Assembly (NCBI GenBank): GCA_902790015.1
Contig: CADAQF010000002.1
Location: forward strand, 62,001 to 126,000
DNA from: an uncultured Eubacteriales bacterium
GTDB lineage: Bacteria; Bacillota; Clostridia; Christensenellales; Aristaeellaceae
Direction of reading: 5' to 3'
Length of the DNA stretch: 64,000 nucleotides
Position numbers and translations under genes: made by a program. The notes below the pieces were generated by a model. It searched no databases. It was not told the DNA's origin and worked only from the letters and a program-made list of their open reading frames with translations. Of this stretch, positions 44,445 to 52,010 are shown in pieces. How positions within the stretch are numbered: position 1 is the stretch's first letter; each line of letters begins with the position of its first letter.

Positions 44445-44981
44445 TCAGCTTAAACCCGGAGCCCTGTCCATCCCGAACAGGCTGGCCAGGAAGCTGCTGA
44501 TGAAATACTTGTCGAAGCTGGCGTTATAATCGTCCGCCGCTTCCCGGTAGGCGGCTTCTTCGGAGGATACGCGGATCCCTGCGGATTCCATCATCTGCGG
44601 CAGCAGCTGAAGGATGTACGCCTTGTCCCGCTCGTCCGTCTGAAGGCTTTCCGTTTCCTGTACGGCGGCGAAAAGGTTCTGCGCATCCCCAGTAAGCGCC
44701 TGGCTGCCCCGGGACGCGGCGGAAAGCGCCGCCTCCCCCAGCTGCCGCCAGTCCTCCTGAACGGCCAAGACCGCTTCGTTTTCGCCGTTCAGGTGTCTTT
44801 TCGCCACGGTCAAAAGGTTATAGGCGGCTTCGCGCCGCGCCGTGTAGGCCTCTGTAAGCGCCGCGCGGCAGACGTCCACCTCGCGGGAGCGCCCGTTCCA
44901 TTCCCGATAGGCGCCGTAAAGAAACGCGCCCGCGATCAGCACGATCAAAACCACCCAGGATATCACTTTTTCCGCTTTCAT
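44445..44981 (-). CDS. LemA-like membrane protein
   Basis: 178 residues. One N-terminal helix (VISWVVLIVLIAGAFLYGAY) precedes a long helical ectodomain with YNASFDKYFISSFLASLFGM at the end, like the YN...F pattern of LemA. The match is remote, but the pairing with a TPM protein supports it. The start ATG has AGGAG 7 nt upstream. Confidence 0.7.
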   Translation of the reverse strand: MKAEKVISWVVLIVLIAGAFLYGAYREWNGRSREVDVCRAALTEAYTARREAAYNLLTVAKRHLNGENEAVLAVQEDWRQLGEAALSAASRGSQALTGDAQNLFAAVQETESLQTDERDKAYILQLLPQMMESAGIRVSSEEAAYREAADDYNASFDKYFISSFLASLFGMDRAPGLS

Positions 44982-44995
44982 TTCCGCTCCTGAAA

Positions 44996-45021
44996 AGGGC
45001 AGCGCCCTTAAGCGCTGCCCT
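44996..45021 (-). terminator. Terminator after telA
   Basis: AGGGCAGCGC (44996-45005) pairs with GCGCTGCCCT (45012-45021), loop CCTTAA; on the minus strand TTTTC follows. It may only partly stop transcription into the LemA/TPM pair. Confidence 0.65.
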
Positions 45022-45035
45022 GTCCGACCTTTTGT

Positions 45036-46277
45036 TTACATGCTCAGCAGCTTCTGCTTGAGTTCGCTCTCCATCTGGGCGAGGTTCTTTTCCGCCTCGG
45101 CGCGCTTCTGACGGCCTTCCTCCTGGATCTTGATCACCTCGTCGATGGTGTCGATCAGGGATTTGTTGGTCTGCGTCAGGGTCTCCATGTCGATGATGCC
45201 GCGTTCGGCTTCCTGCGCGGTCGCCAGCGTGCCCTGCTTGAGCTTCTCGGCGTTCTTCTTGAGCAGGTCGTTGGTCATATCGGTGACGGCCTTCTGCGCC
45301 TGCATGGCCTGCTGGGAATGCTGGAGGCCCAGCGCCAGCACCATCTGGTTCTTCCACAGGGGCAGGGTGTTCACCAGGGTGGACTGGATACGCTCCACCA
45401 GCAGGGCGTTGTTGTTCTGAAGCAGCCGGATCTGGGGGGCCATCTGCAGGGAAATCTGGCGCGTGAGCTTCAGATCGTGCAGCTTTTTCTCAAACCGGTC
45501 GCACTGGGCATCCAGGTCGTTGGCGCGCTGGGCGTCCATGGCGTCCCCACTCTTTTCGGCGACCTCGCGCAGGGCCTTGAGGTCCGTCTCCCGAACCTCG
45601 GCCAGGCGCTTTTCGCCGGCCACGATGTACATCGTCAGCTCGTGGAAATAGGTGTTGTTGATTTCATACAGCTGGTCGAACATGGCGATGTCCTTGAGCA
45701 GCTGCACCTGGTGCTGTTCAAGGCTGCCGGCGATCTTGTCCACGTTGACGGAAACGTCGTCATACTTGGCCTTCAGGGTGGCGATCTGCTGCTTGGTGGA
45801 GGTGAACAGCGCGCGCAGCCCCTTGGGCTTTTCGGTGGCGCCCTCAAAGCCCTTGAGCTCGTTGATCAGCTTGGTCAGGGTGTCGCCGACGTCGCCGGTG
45901 TCCATGGTCTTGACGCCTTCCAGGATGGAATCCGCGAAGGAGGAGATCTTCTTCTGCGCGTCAGAGCCGTACATCATCACGTGATCGGCGTTCATCAGGT
46001 CGATCTTGCCGGCGAATTCCTCGACCTCTTTGAGTTCCTGCTCAGTGAGGCCGCTCTCCAGGGATTCCACGATCTGCGCGGCGTCCTGCGGAGCGGGGAC
46101 GTTGGCGGCCTGCTCCAGCATTTCGGCGGTCTTATCCAAAGCGACGGCGGCTGCTGTCTGGCTGCCCAAAGTCAGCACGGGAGCAGTGTGCAGGGTCTCG
46201 TCCTGCAGCTTTTCGCTCAGATTCTTGGTTTCCTCCTTGGGTTCGTCGATGTTGGGGGTCTTGTTTTCCTCGCTCAT
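45036..46277 (-). CDS. telA: TelA-family (toxic anion resistance) protein
   Basis: 413 residues; ATG with AAGGAGG 9 nt upstream. Family segments: LKGFEGATEKPKGLRALF, YDDVSVNVDKIAGSLEQHQVQLLKDI, LWKNQMVLALGLQHSQQAMQ and LTQTNKSLIDTIDEVIKIQEEG. It is largely coiled-coil and cytoplasmic. Relatives lie beside xpaC genes in Firmicutes and affect tellurite and antimicrobial tolerance. It is 69 nt behind the xpaC-like gene. Confidence 0.92.
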   Translation of the reverse strand: MSEENKTPNIDEPKEETKNLSEKLQDETLHTAPVLTLGSQTAAAVALDKTAEMLEQAANVPAPQDAAQIVESLESGLTEQELKEVEEFAGKIDLMNADHVMMYGSDAQKKISSFADSILEGVKTMDTGDVGDTLTKLINELKGFEGATEKPKGLRALFTSTKQQIATLKAKYDDVSVNVDKIAGSLEQHQVQLLKDIAMFDQLYEINNTYFHELTMYIVAGEKRLAEVRETDLKALREVAEKSGDAMDAQRANDLDAQCDRFEKKLHDLKLTRQISLQMAPQIRLLQNNNALLVERIQSTLVNTLPLWKNQMVLALGLQHSQQAMQAQKAVTDMTNDLLKKNAEKLKQGTLATAQEAERGIIDMETLTQTNKSLIDTIDEVIKIQEEGRQKRAEAEKNLAQMESELKQKLLSM

Positions 46278-46346
46278 GGTGTGGTTCCTCCTTGTCGTTT
46301 ATCGTGTTGTATGATTTTGAAATCAGCAAAGAACGTGAGCTTTACC

Positions 46347-47045
46347 TCAATGGCCGCCTTGGCCGCCGAGCTGGCCGAAACGGTTTTCGTCCGTCTGGCG
46401 GGCGACGTTTTCGATCAGGCCGTCCTGCTTGAGCATCGTTTCGAGTACGGAAATATCGGAGGTAACGTCCAGCATTTCATTCTGATACAGCTGGTCGTGC
46501 TGTTTTTTGAAGGCGTCCAGCACGATATCCATCGCTTCGGCGACCCGCTTCTTGGTCTTGGCGGCGTTTTCGCCGGTGACCTCCCGTTCATCCAGCTTGC
46601 GGTAATTGGTCAGCATCTTAAGGACGGTGGGCAGATAATAATCCATGAACCGGCGGATCTGGGGAGCCTTTTCGGGCTTGTCCGTCACGGTCAGGAAGAT
46701 CTGGTTGGAGATGGCGTCCAGCTCCTCCATTTTCGCGGAAAGAGAAGGATCCGGAATGCGGTCGTTCTCTTCGCGGATCTGGCTGAGCATATCCTGCCCG
46801 TGCCTGACCAGCTGATCCACGGTGGGGTTCCCCGTTTCGGGGATCTTGTGCTGGGCGGGAGCCTTTTTGCTGGTATCAAGCCCCTGGGCCATCTGATAGA
46901 CGAGCCAGCCGATCAGCACTGCGATCGCGCTGCAGATCAGATAGTCCGACAGCCGGTAAAAGGGAAGCAGCGCGCTGTAAAGCGCGAACACCAGACCGGC
47001 CGCGATAAAGGAGCTCAAATACGGTTTCCACTTTTTCTTTTTCAT
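46347..47045 (-). CDS. XpaC-like (5-bromo-4-chloroindolyl phosphate hydrolysis family) membrane protein
   Basis: 232 residues. Two membrane helices lie at about 10-30 and 35-52 (IAAGLVFALYSALLPFYRL, YLICSAIAVLIGWLVYQMA). The helical domain IRRFMDYYLPTVLKMLTNYRKLDE and KKQHDQLYQNEMLDVTSDISVLETML fits XpaC. The name reflects an old phenotype; no hydrolase site is known. It is co-transcribed with telA, a conserved pair. Confidence 0.88.
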   Translation of the reverse strand: MKKKKWKPYLSSFIAAGLVFALYSALLPFYRLSDYLICSAIAVLIGWLVYQMAQGLDTSKKAPAQHKIPETGNPTVDQLVRHGQDMLSQIREENDRIPDPSLSAKMEELDAISNQIFLTVTDKPEKAPQIRRFMDYYLPTVLKMLTNYRKLDEREVTGENAAKTKKRVAEAMDIVLDAFKKQHDQLYQNEMLDVTSDISVLETMLKQDGLIENVARQTDENRFGQLGGQGGH

Positions 47046-47086
47046 AAGCCGTACCTTCTCAAAACATCAAATCCAAAACCGCTCCG

Positions 47087-47115
47087 ATTATACCATATTC
47101 CCGGTCTGATTTCAA
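47087..47115 (-). promoter_or_regulatory. Promoter of the xpaC-telA operon
   Basis: On the minus strand TTGAAA (complement of 47110-47115), 17 bp, TATAAT (complement of 47087-47092), with a TGG just before the -10. It is in the 312-nt divergent gap 47046-47357. Confidence 0.8.
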
Positions 47116-47222
47116 TGGGTCCAATCCCCTATGCCCGAATCATAATGTTTCAGAAATATTACAAATAAAGTCAGATTATTACGGAATTATAAATTTTTCA
47201 GCCGGCCCTAAAAATCGCTACA

Positions 47223-47244
47223 GAGGTCGGTAAGGACCGACCTC
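47223..47244. repeat. Perfect 9-bp hairpin in divergent promoter gap
   Basis: GAGGTCGGT (47223-47231), loop AAGG, ACCGACCTC (47236-47244). It is followed by a GC-rich stretch and a TATAAT at 47264-47269 that lacks a good -35. It may be a mobile palindrome or an operator. Confidence 0.5.
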
Positions 47245-47357
47245 CCGGGCTGACGGGCGGGAATATAATCTGCCTGTCGGTATGGACTTTTCCTTTTTTT
47301 CGTGCTAAGATTGGGCAGACAGATTAGCATGGATTCAATCCGCAGGGAGGAAAGACG

Positions 47358-48263
47358 ATGAAAACGACATTGCTGATCATGGCGGCGGGCCTCGGGTCCC
47401 GCTACGGCGGAAACAAGCAGATCGATCATATCGGCCCCAACGGCGAGATATTGATGGAGTATTCCATCTACGACGCCCTGGCCGCCGGCTTTGACAAGAT
47501 CGTATTCGTCATCAGGAAAAGCATGGACCAGGTCTTCCGGGAAATGATCGGGGACAAGATCGCCGCCAAGGCGGAGGTCCACTATGCCTACCAGGAATAC
47601 GACAGCCTGCCCTCAGGCTTTGAGCCGCCCCGGGAGCGCACCAAGCCCTACGGCACCGTGCACGCCGTGCTCTGCGCCAAAGACGAGATTCAGGAGCCCT
47701 TCGCCGTCATCAACGCCGACGACTATTACGGCAAGGACGCTTTCGTCGCCATGGCGGACTGCCTTCACCGGATGGCCGGCAAAAAGGAAGCCGCGGCGAT
47801 GGTGGCCTATTATCTCAAAAACACCATTTCCGAAAACGGCACCGTGACCCGCGGCGTTTGCGAAAGAAGCGCCGACGGCTATCTGTCCAGGGTGGTGGAA
47901 ACCTACAAGATCAAGCGGGACGCGGACGGCGTCATCAAGGACTTTGAAAACTCCCCCTCCGGCGTTCCGCTGGACGATGACGCCCTGGTTTCCATGAATT
48001 TCTTCGGCTTCACGCCCTGGTATTTTGAGACGGCCGAAAAGCATCTGCTGGATTATCTTAAGAACGCGCCGGGAGACCCGCTCAAAAAGGAATACGTGCT
48101 GCCGACGCTGGTGGATCAGCTGATGAAGGAGGTCGGCCTCAAGGTGGAGGTGCTGTCCACGCACGCGGTGTGGTTCGGCATCACCTATCACGAGGACAAG
48201 GCCTATGTATCGGGCGAGCTTCAGAAACTGCACGACGCGGGCGCCTACCCCAAGAAGCTCTGA
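47358..48263 (+). CDS. Sugar-phosphate-type nucleotidyltransferase
   Basis: 301 residues; ATG with GGGAGG 8 nt upstream. The N-terminal signature is LIMAAGLGSRYGGNKQID (NTP binding) and the metal Asp lies in FAVINADDYYGKDAF. The C-terminal segment is LKNAPGDPLKKEYVLPTLVDQL. It belongs to the NTP_transferase family that activates sugars or choline-type alcohols; the substrate is not identifiable. Transcribed divergently from xpaC. Confidence 0.85.
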   Translation: MKTTLLIMAAGLGSRYGGNKQIDHIGPNGEILMEYSIYDALAAGFDKIVFVIRKSMDQVFREMIGDKIAAKAEVHYAYQEYDSLPSGFEPPRERTKPYGTVHAVLCAKDEIQEPFAVINADDYYGKDAFVAMADCLHRMAGKKEAAAMVAYYLKNTISENGTVTRGVCERSADGYLSRVVETYKIKRDADGVIKDFENSPSGVPLDDDALVSMNFFGFTPWYFETAEKHLLDYLKNAPGDPLKKEYVLPTLVDQLMKEVGLKVEVLSTHAVWFGITYHEDKAYVSGELQKLHDAGAYPKKL

Positions 48264-48310
48264 GGCTTCTTTATCATCCCCGGTTTGTTTTTCAGTTTGT
48301 ACCGCGAGGG

Positions 48311-48339
48311 TTGACAGGCGGGGACTAAACGGTTATAAT
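48311..48339 (+). promoter_or_regulatory. Consensus promoter of the SAM riboswitch-metK unit
   Basis: TTGACA (48311-48316), 17 bp, TATAAT (48334-48339). Transcription should start about 35-40 nt before the riboswitch P1 stem. Confidence 0.9.
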
Positions 48340-48384
48340 CTGACCAACCGCCGTGTCACAGGGTGCGCGGCGGCAACTGAATAC

Positions 48385-48489
48385 CTTATCGAGAGCGGCT
48401 GAGGGACTGGCCCGATGAAGCCCGGCAACCGGCGGAACGATCCGTGCGGTGCCAAATCCAGCAGCGGCCCATGGCCGCTGGCAGATAAG
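48385..48489 (+). ncRNA. SAM-I (S-box) riboswitch
   Basis: The P1 arms are CTTATC (48385-48390) and GATAAG (48484-48489). The conserved core GAGAGCGGCTGAGGGACTGG, CCCGATGAAGCCCGGCAACC and GCGGTGCCAAATCC is present in order, and GCAGCGGCCCATGGCCGCTGGC forms P4. High SAM should stabilise the aptamer and let the terminator at 48509 form, lowering metK expression. This is a standard arrangement in Firmicutes. Confidence 0.96.
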
Positions 48490-48508
48490 GCGGATGAGAT
48501 TTATTTTG

Positions 48509-48532
48509 CGCCGGACTGCCGTCCGGCGTTTT
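48509..48532 (+). terminator. Riboswitch-controlled terminator upstream of metK
   Basis: CGCCGGAC (48509-48516), loop TGCC, GTCCGGCG (48521-48528), then TTTT. It lies 20 nt behind the aptamer and about 50 nt before the metK start. Confidence 0.9.
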
Positions 48533-48580
48533 GGTATTCAGGCATCGACAAACCCTAACCAGACAGAAAGGATCATACAC

Positions 48581-49753
48581 ATGAGAAAGCTGTTCACTTC
48601 CGAATCCGTGACCGAAGGCCATCCGGACAAAATGTGCGACCAGATCTCGGACGCCGTACTGGACGCCATTCTGGAAAAGGACCCCGAGGCGCATGTGGCG
48701 TGCGAGACCTGCGCCACCACGGGCCTCATCATGGTGATGGGCGAGGTCACCACGGAAACCTATGTGAACGTGCAGGACCTCGTCCGCTCCGTGGTGAACG
48801 AGATCGGCTACGACCGGGCCAAGAAGGGCTTTGACGGCGCCACCTGCGCCGTGCTGGTCGCCCTGCACGACCAGTCCCCCGACATTGCGCAGGGTGTGAA
48901 CTCCGCGCTGGAAAAGCGCGGCAGCAAGGAGACGGAGACCGGCGCGGGCGACCAGGGCATGATGTTCGGCTACGCCTGCGACGAAACGCCGGAGCTGATG
49001 CCCATGCCCATCGCCCTGGCGCACCGGCTGACCCGCCAGATGGCCAAGGTGCGCAAGGACGGCACCTGCCCTTTCATGCGCCCGGACGGAAAAGCCCAGG
49101 TGACCGTGATCTATGAGGACGACCGGCCGGTGGCGGTGGATACCATCGTCATTTCCACCCAGCACGACGAAGAGACGACCCAGGAGGAGATCCGGGAGGC
49201 GATGCTTGAACACGTCGTGCGGCAGGTGATCCCTCAGGAACTGCTCACAAAGGACACCCGGTATTTCATCAACCCCACCGGCCGGTTTGTGATCGGCGGG
49301 CCCGCAGGAGACAGCGGGCTTACGGGGCGCAAGATCATTGTGGATACCTACGGCGGCTATGCCCCGCACGGGGGAGGCGCCTTCTCGGGGAAGGATCCTA
49401 CCAAGGTGGACCGTTCCGCGGCCTATGCGGCCCGGCACGCGGCCAAGAACATCGTGGCCGCCGGCCTGGCGAGGCGCTGCCAGGTAGCGCTGGCCTACGC
49501 TATCGGCGTGGCGCAGCCGGTCTCGTTCACGGTGGACACCTTCGGCACCGGGATCATGCCGGACGATCAGCTCTCGCGACTGGTGCGGGAGGTTTTCGAC
49601 ATGCGGCCGGACGCCATCATCAGGCGGCTGGATCTGAAGCGTCCCATTTACCGCCAGACGGCCTCCTACGGCCACTTCGGCCGGACGGACATCGACCTGC
49701 CCTGGGAGCGGACGGACTACGCAGAAAAGCTGCGTCAGCGCTTCATGCGCTGA
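48581..49753 (+). CDS. metK: S-adenosylmethionine synthetase
   Basis: 390 residues from the ATG at 48581 ([20 protein letters not shown]), with AGAAAGGA upstream. Signatures: [17 protein letters not shown], the loop [12 protein letters not shown], and [22 protein letters not shown]. It makes SAM from methionine and ATP in the cytoplasm. It is controlled by the SAM-I riboswitch just upstream, a feedback loop on its own product. Confidence 0.97.
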   Translation: MRKLFTSESVTEGHPDKMCDQISDAVLDAILEKDPEAHVACETCATTGLIMVMGEVTTETYVNVQDLVRSVVNEIGYDRAKKGFDGATCAVLVALHDQSPDIAQGVNSALEKRGSKETETGAGDQGMMFGYACDETPELMPMPIALAHRLTRQMAKVRKDGTCPFMRPDGKAQVTVIYEDDRPVAVDTIVISTQHDEETTQEEIREAMLEHVVRQVIPQELLTKDTRYFINPTGRFVIGGPAGDSGLTGRKIIVDTYGGYAPHGGGAFSGKDPTKVDRSAAYAARHAAKNIVAAGLARRCQVALAYAIGVAQPVSFTVDTFGTGIMPDDQLSRLVREVFDMRPDAIIRRLDLKRPIYRQTASYGHFGRTDIDLPWERTDYAEKLRQRFMR

Positions 49754-49766
49754 CGCAGGGATATAC

Positions 49767-49809
49767 ATCAAACGCCGCGGAGGTTGCATAAGCCTCCGCG
49801 GCGTTTGAT
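49767..49809. terminator. Strong bidirectional terminator between metK and the FAD dehydrogenase gene
   Basis: ATCAAACGCCGCGGAGG (49767-49783) pairs perfectly with its complement at 49793-49809 around TTGCATAAG. A 17-bp stem with AT-rich base serves convergent genes. Confidence 0.85.
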
Positions 49810-49893
49810 TTAAGGGACGGCCTCATACGTCACAATGAAGATGTACCGGAAAGATGAGGCAGACAGAAAAGATAAGGCTGAGGAAGGGGCAGG

Positions 49894-51504
49894 TCAACGG
49901 TCTGCCTGCGCTTCCAGCCAGTCGGCGGCGGCCTCGGCGCTGCGCAGGCCGTCTGCGGCGGCGGACATGATGCCGCCGGCGTAGCCCGCGCCCTCGCCTA
50001 CCGGGAAAAGGCCGGAAAGGCTTGACTGCCCGTCTTCCCCGCGCACAAAGCGGATGGGACAGGAGGAACGGGTCTCGGGAGCGGTCAGCACGGCGTCTCC
50101 CTCTCCAAAGCCGGGCAGCTGGCGGCTGAGCAGCGTAAGCCCCGTCTTCAGGTCCTCAAGCCAGGGAGAAGGAAACAGGGAGGACAGATCCGTCCAGCAG
50201 ACGCCGGGACGGTAGGTGGGCAGCACGGTCCCGGGGCCTTTTGACGGCGTGCCTGAAAGAAAGTCCCTGACCAGCTGACAGGGCGCGTCATAGCGGGAGC
50301 CGGCCAGGCGGAAGGCGGCTTCCTCGATGCGGCGCTGAAAGCGGTAACCCGCCAACAGGCTGTCACCCTCAAAGTCGTCGGGGCGGACGTCCACCAGCAC
50401 GGCGGCGTTCGCGTTGACGCCGTCGCGCAGGTAGGGGCTCATGCCGTTGACGCAGACGCCGCCCGGGCGGCTGGCGGCTGGCGCCACGGTGCCGCCGGGG
50501 CACATGCAGAAGGTGTATGCCCCGCGTCCGTCCGGCAGGCGGGCGTGGAGCTTGTATTCCGCCGGGGGCAGGTTCGGATGGCCGGCGAAACGACCGTACT
50601 GGGCGCGGTCGATCATCGCCTGCGGATGCTCTATGCGAAAACCTATGCTGAAGGGCTTGCGCTCGGCCATGAGCCCGGCGTTCAGGAGCATTTCCTGCGT
50701 ATCGTCCGCGCTGTGGCCGACGGCGGCGATCACGCAGTCGGTTTCAAGCTCCCTTTCCCCCTCGGGGCCCGTCAGGCGTATGCCGCGGACGCAGCCGTTG
50801 TGGGAAAGGATCCCGGTCCATTTCGTGCGGAACAGCACCGTGCCGCCCAGGGCCGTGATTTCCTCCCGGATACTTTTGACCACCTGAGGAAGGCGGTCGG
50901 TGCCGATGTGGGGATGGGCGAGCGTCAGGATGCTTTCGGGCGCGCCGTGATCAAAAAGCTCCCGCAGGACGGTCCGGCAGCGGCTGTCCTTGATGCCGGT
51001 GGTGAGCTTCCCGTCCGAGAAGGCGCCGGCGCCTCCCTCCCCGAACTGGATGTTGCTGTTTTCGTCCAGGACCCGATCTTCAGTAAACCGCCTGACGGCC
51101 TTTTCCCGTTCGTCCACCGGGTCTCCCCTTTCCAGTACGACGGGAGCCATGCCGCAGCGCGCCAGATAAAGGGCCGCGAAAAGGCCGCCCGGCCCCAGGC
51201 CCACTACCACGGGCGGACGAAAGGGCCTGCGCCGGGGCCGGGGCGAAAGGACGGGATAGTCGGGAGCCTGAACGACCGCGCCCGGACGGGCCCGGCGGAG
51301 GATGCCGGCTTCGTCGCCTTTTACGGCGACGTCCGCCGAAACGACGAAATGCACATGATCCTTTTTGCGGGCGTCCACGCTCTTTTTGCCCACGGATAGG
51401 CTGACTATTTCGCTTTCCCTGATATTAAGCGCCCTGGCGGAGGGCCTGAGCAGGTCCTTTTCCCGCCCGTCCAGTCCCAGGGGCAGGTTCTGTACCCGAA
51501 GCAC
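49894..51504 (-). CDS. FAD-dependent dehydrogenase (COG2509 type)
   Basis: 536 residues; GTG start at 51504 with AAGGAG upstream. An N-terminal domain of about 90 residues (DLLRPSARALNIRESEIVSL) precedes the FAD-binding GxGxxG in VVVGLGPGGLFAALYLARCG. FGEGGAGAFSDGKLTTGIKD is the family signature, and GEGAGYAGGIMSAAADGLRSA ends the fold. Members are uncharacterised oxidoreductases common in Clostridia. The gene is monocistronic on the minus strand behind repeat copy C. Confidence 0.9.
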   Translation of the reverse strand: MLRVQNLPLGLDGREKDLLRPSARALNIRESEIVSLSVGKKSVDARKKDHVHFVVSADVAVKGDEAGILRRARPGAVVQAPDYPVLSPRPRRRPFRPPVVVGLGPGGLFAALYLARCGMAPVVLERGDPVDEREKAVRRFTEDRVLDENSNIQFGEGGAGAFSDGKLTTGIKDSRCRTVLRELFDHGAPESILTLAHPHIGTDRLPQVVKSIREEITALGGTVLFRTKWTGILSHNGCVRGIRLTGPEGERELETDCVIAAVGHSADDTQEMLLNAGLMAERKPFSIGFRIEHPQAMIDRAQYGRFAGHPNLPPAEYKLHARLPDGRGAYTFCMCPGGTVAPAASRPGGVCVNGMSPYLRDGVNANAAVLVDVRPDDFEGDSLLAGYRFQRRIEEAAFRLAGSRYDAPCQLVRDFLSGTPSKGPGTVLPTYRPGVCWTDLSSLFPSPWLEDLKTGLTLLSRQLPGFGEGDAVLTAPETRSSCPIRFVRGEDGQSSLSGLFPVGEGAGYAGGIMSAAADGLRSAEAAADWLEAQADR

Positions 51505-51630
51505 GATAAAGGGTCTCCTTCCTGAATTAAGTCTTCTGCTATAAGCGTTTGTGGGTGTTCAGTCCTCAGACTTCTGGGATGAGTCCATTGCCAACGGGAG
51601 GGGAGTGATCAGGAGGAAACATCCCCTGAT

Positions 51631-51924
51631 TGTAATCAAGGCCCGGCAGGCCCTGGATTACTTCGGTAAGCACCCGTAAAAATCATCCAGGCATAAAGTG
51701 GTATGTTAACGGAGACCACCTCATCAGTCAGGCGCGAAGAACTTGAAGTATATTCTTAACCAATTTCCGCGCCTGACAGCTTCCCCTCCAAGGGGAAGCC
51801 TTTTGGGGTTCGCAGCGCCCGGAAAACAGGCCTGTGGCCTGTTTTCACCGACAAACGGGCAGGCAGGCCCTGGTTACTCCGGTGAGCACCCGCATAAACT
51901 GCCTGAATAGCGAATGAAAGTGAG
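51631..51924 (-). repeat. Intergenic repeat cluster, copy C (inverted)
   Basis: This lies in the 506-nt gap 51505-52010. Hairpin element: GAAAACAGGCC/GGCCTGTTTTC (51822-51832, 51836-51846) with GGGCAGGCAGGCCC and TTTATGCGGGT in reverse, matching copy A. The composite element is at 51708-51799: the 18-nt motif GATGAGGTGGTCTCCGTT (complement of 51708-51725), stem GTCAGGCGCG/CGCGCCTGAC (51727-51736, 51768-51777), and GCTTCCCCT/AGGGGAAGC (51779-51787, 51791-51799). A partial third unit lies at 51631-51676. No gene is seen. Confidence 0.85.
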
Positions 51925-52010
51925 GGGAGACAAAGTCCCCCTTGCGGTAAGTGTTTTACAAAACGGGCGGGCAGCGGAGGGATCCGCTGCCCGCCCGTTT
52001 TGGTGGGCTG

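Noticed and set aside
27569..51924. CRISPR array
   Set aside because: The repeats are few, far apart, in both orientations and contain their own hairpins; no spacers or cas genes are seen.
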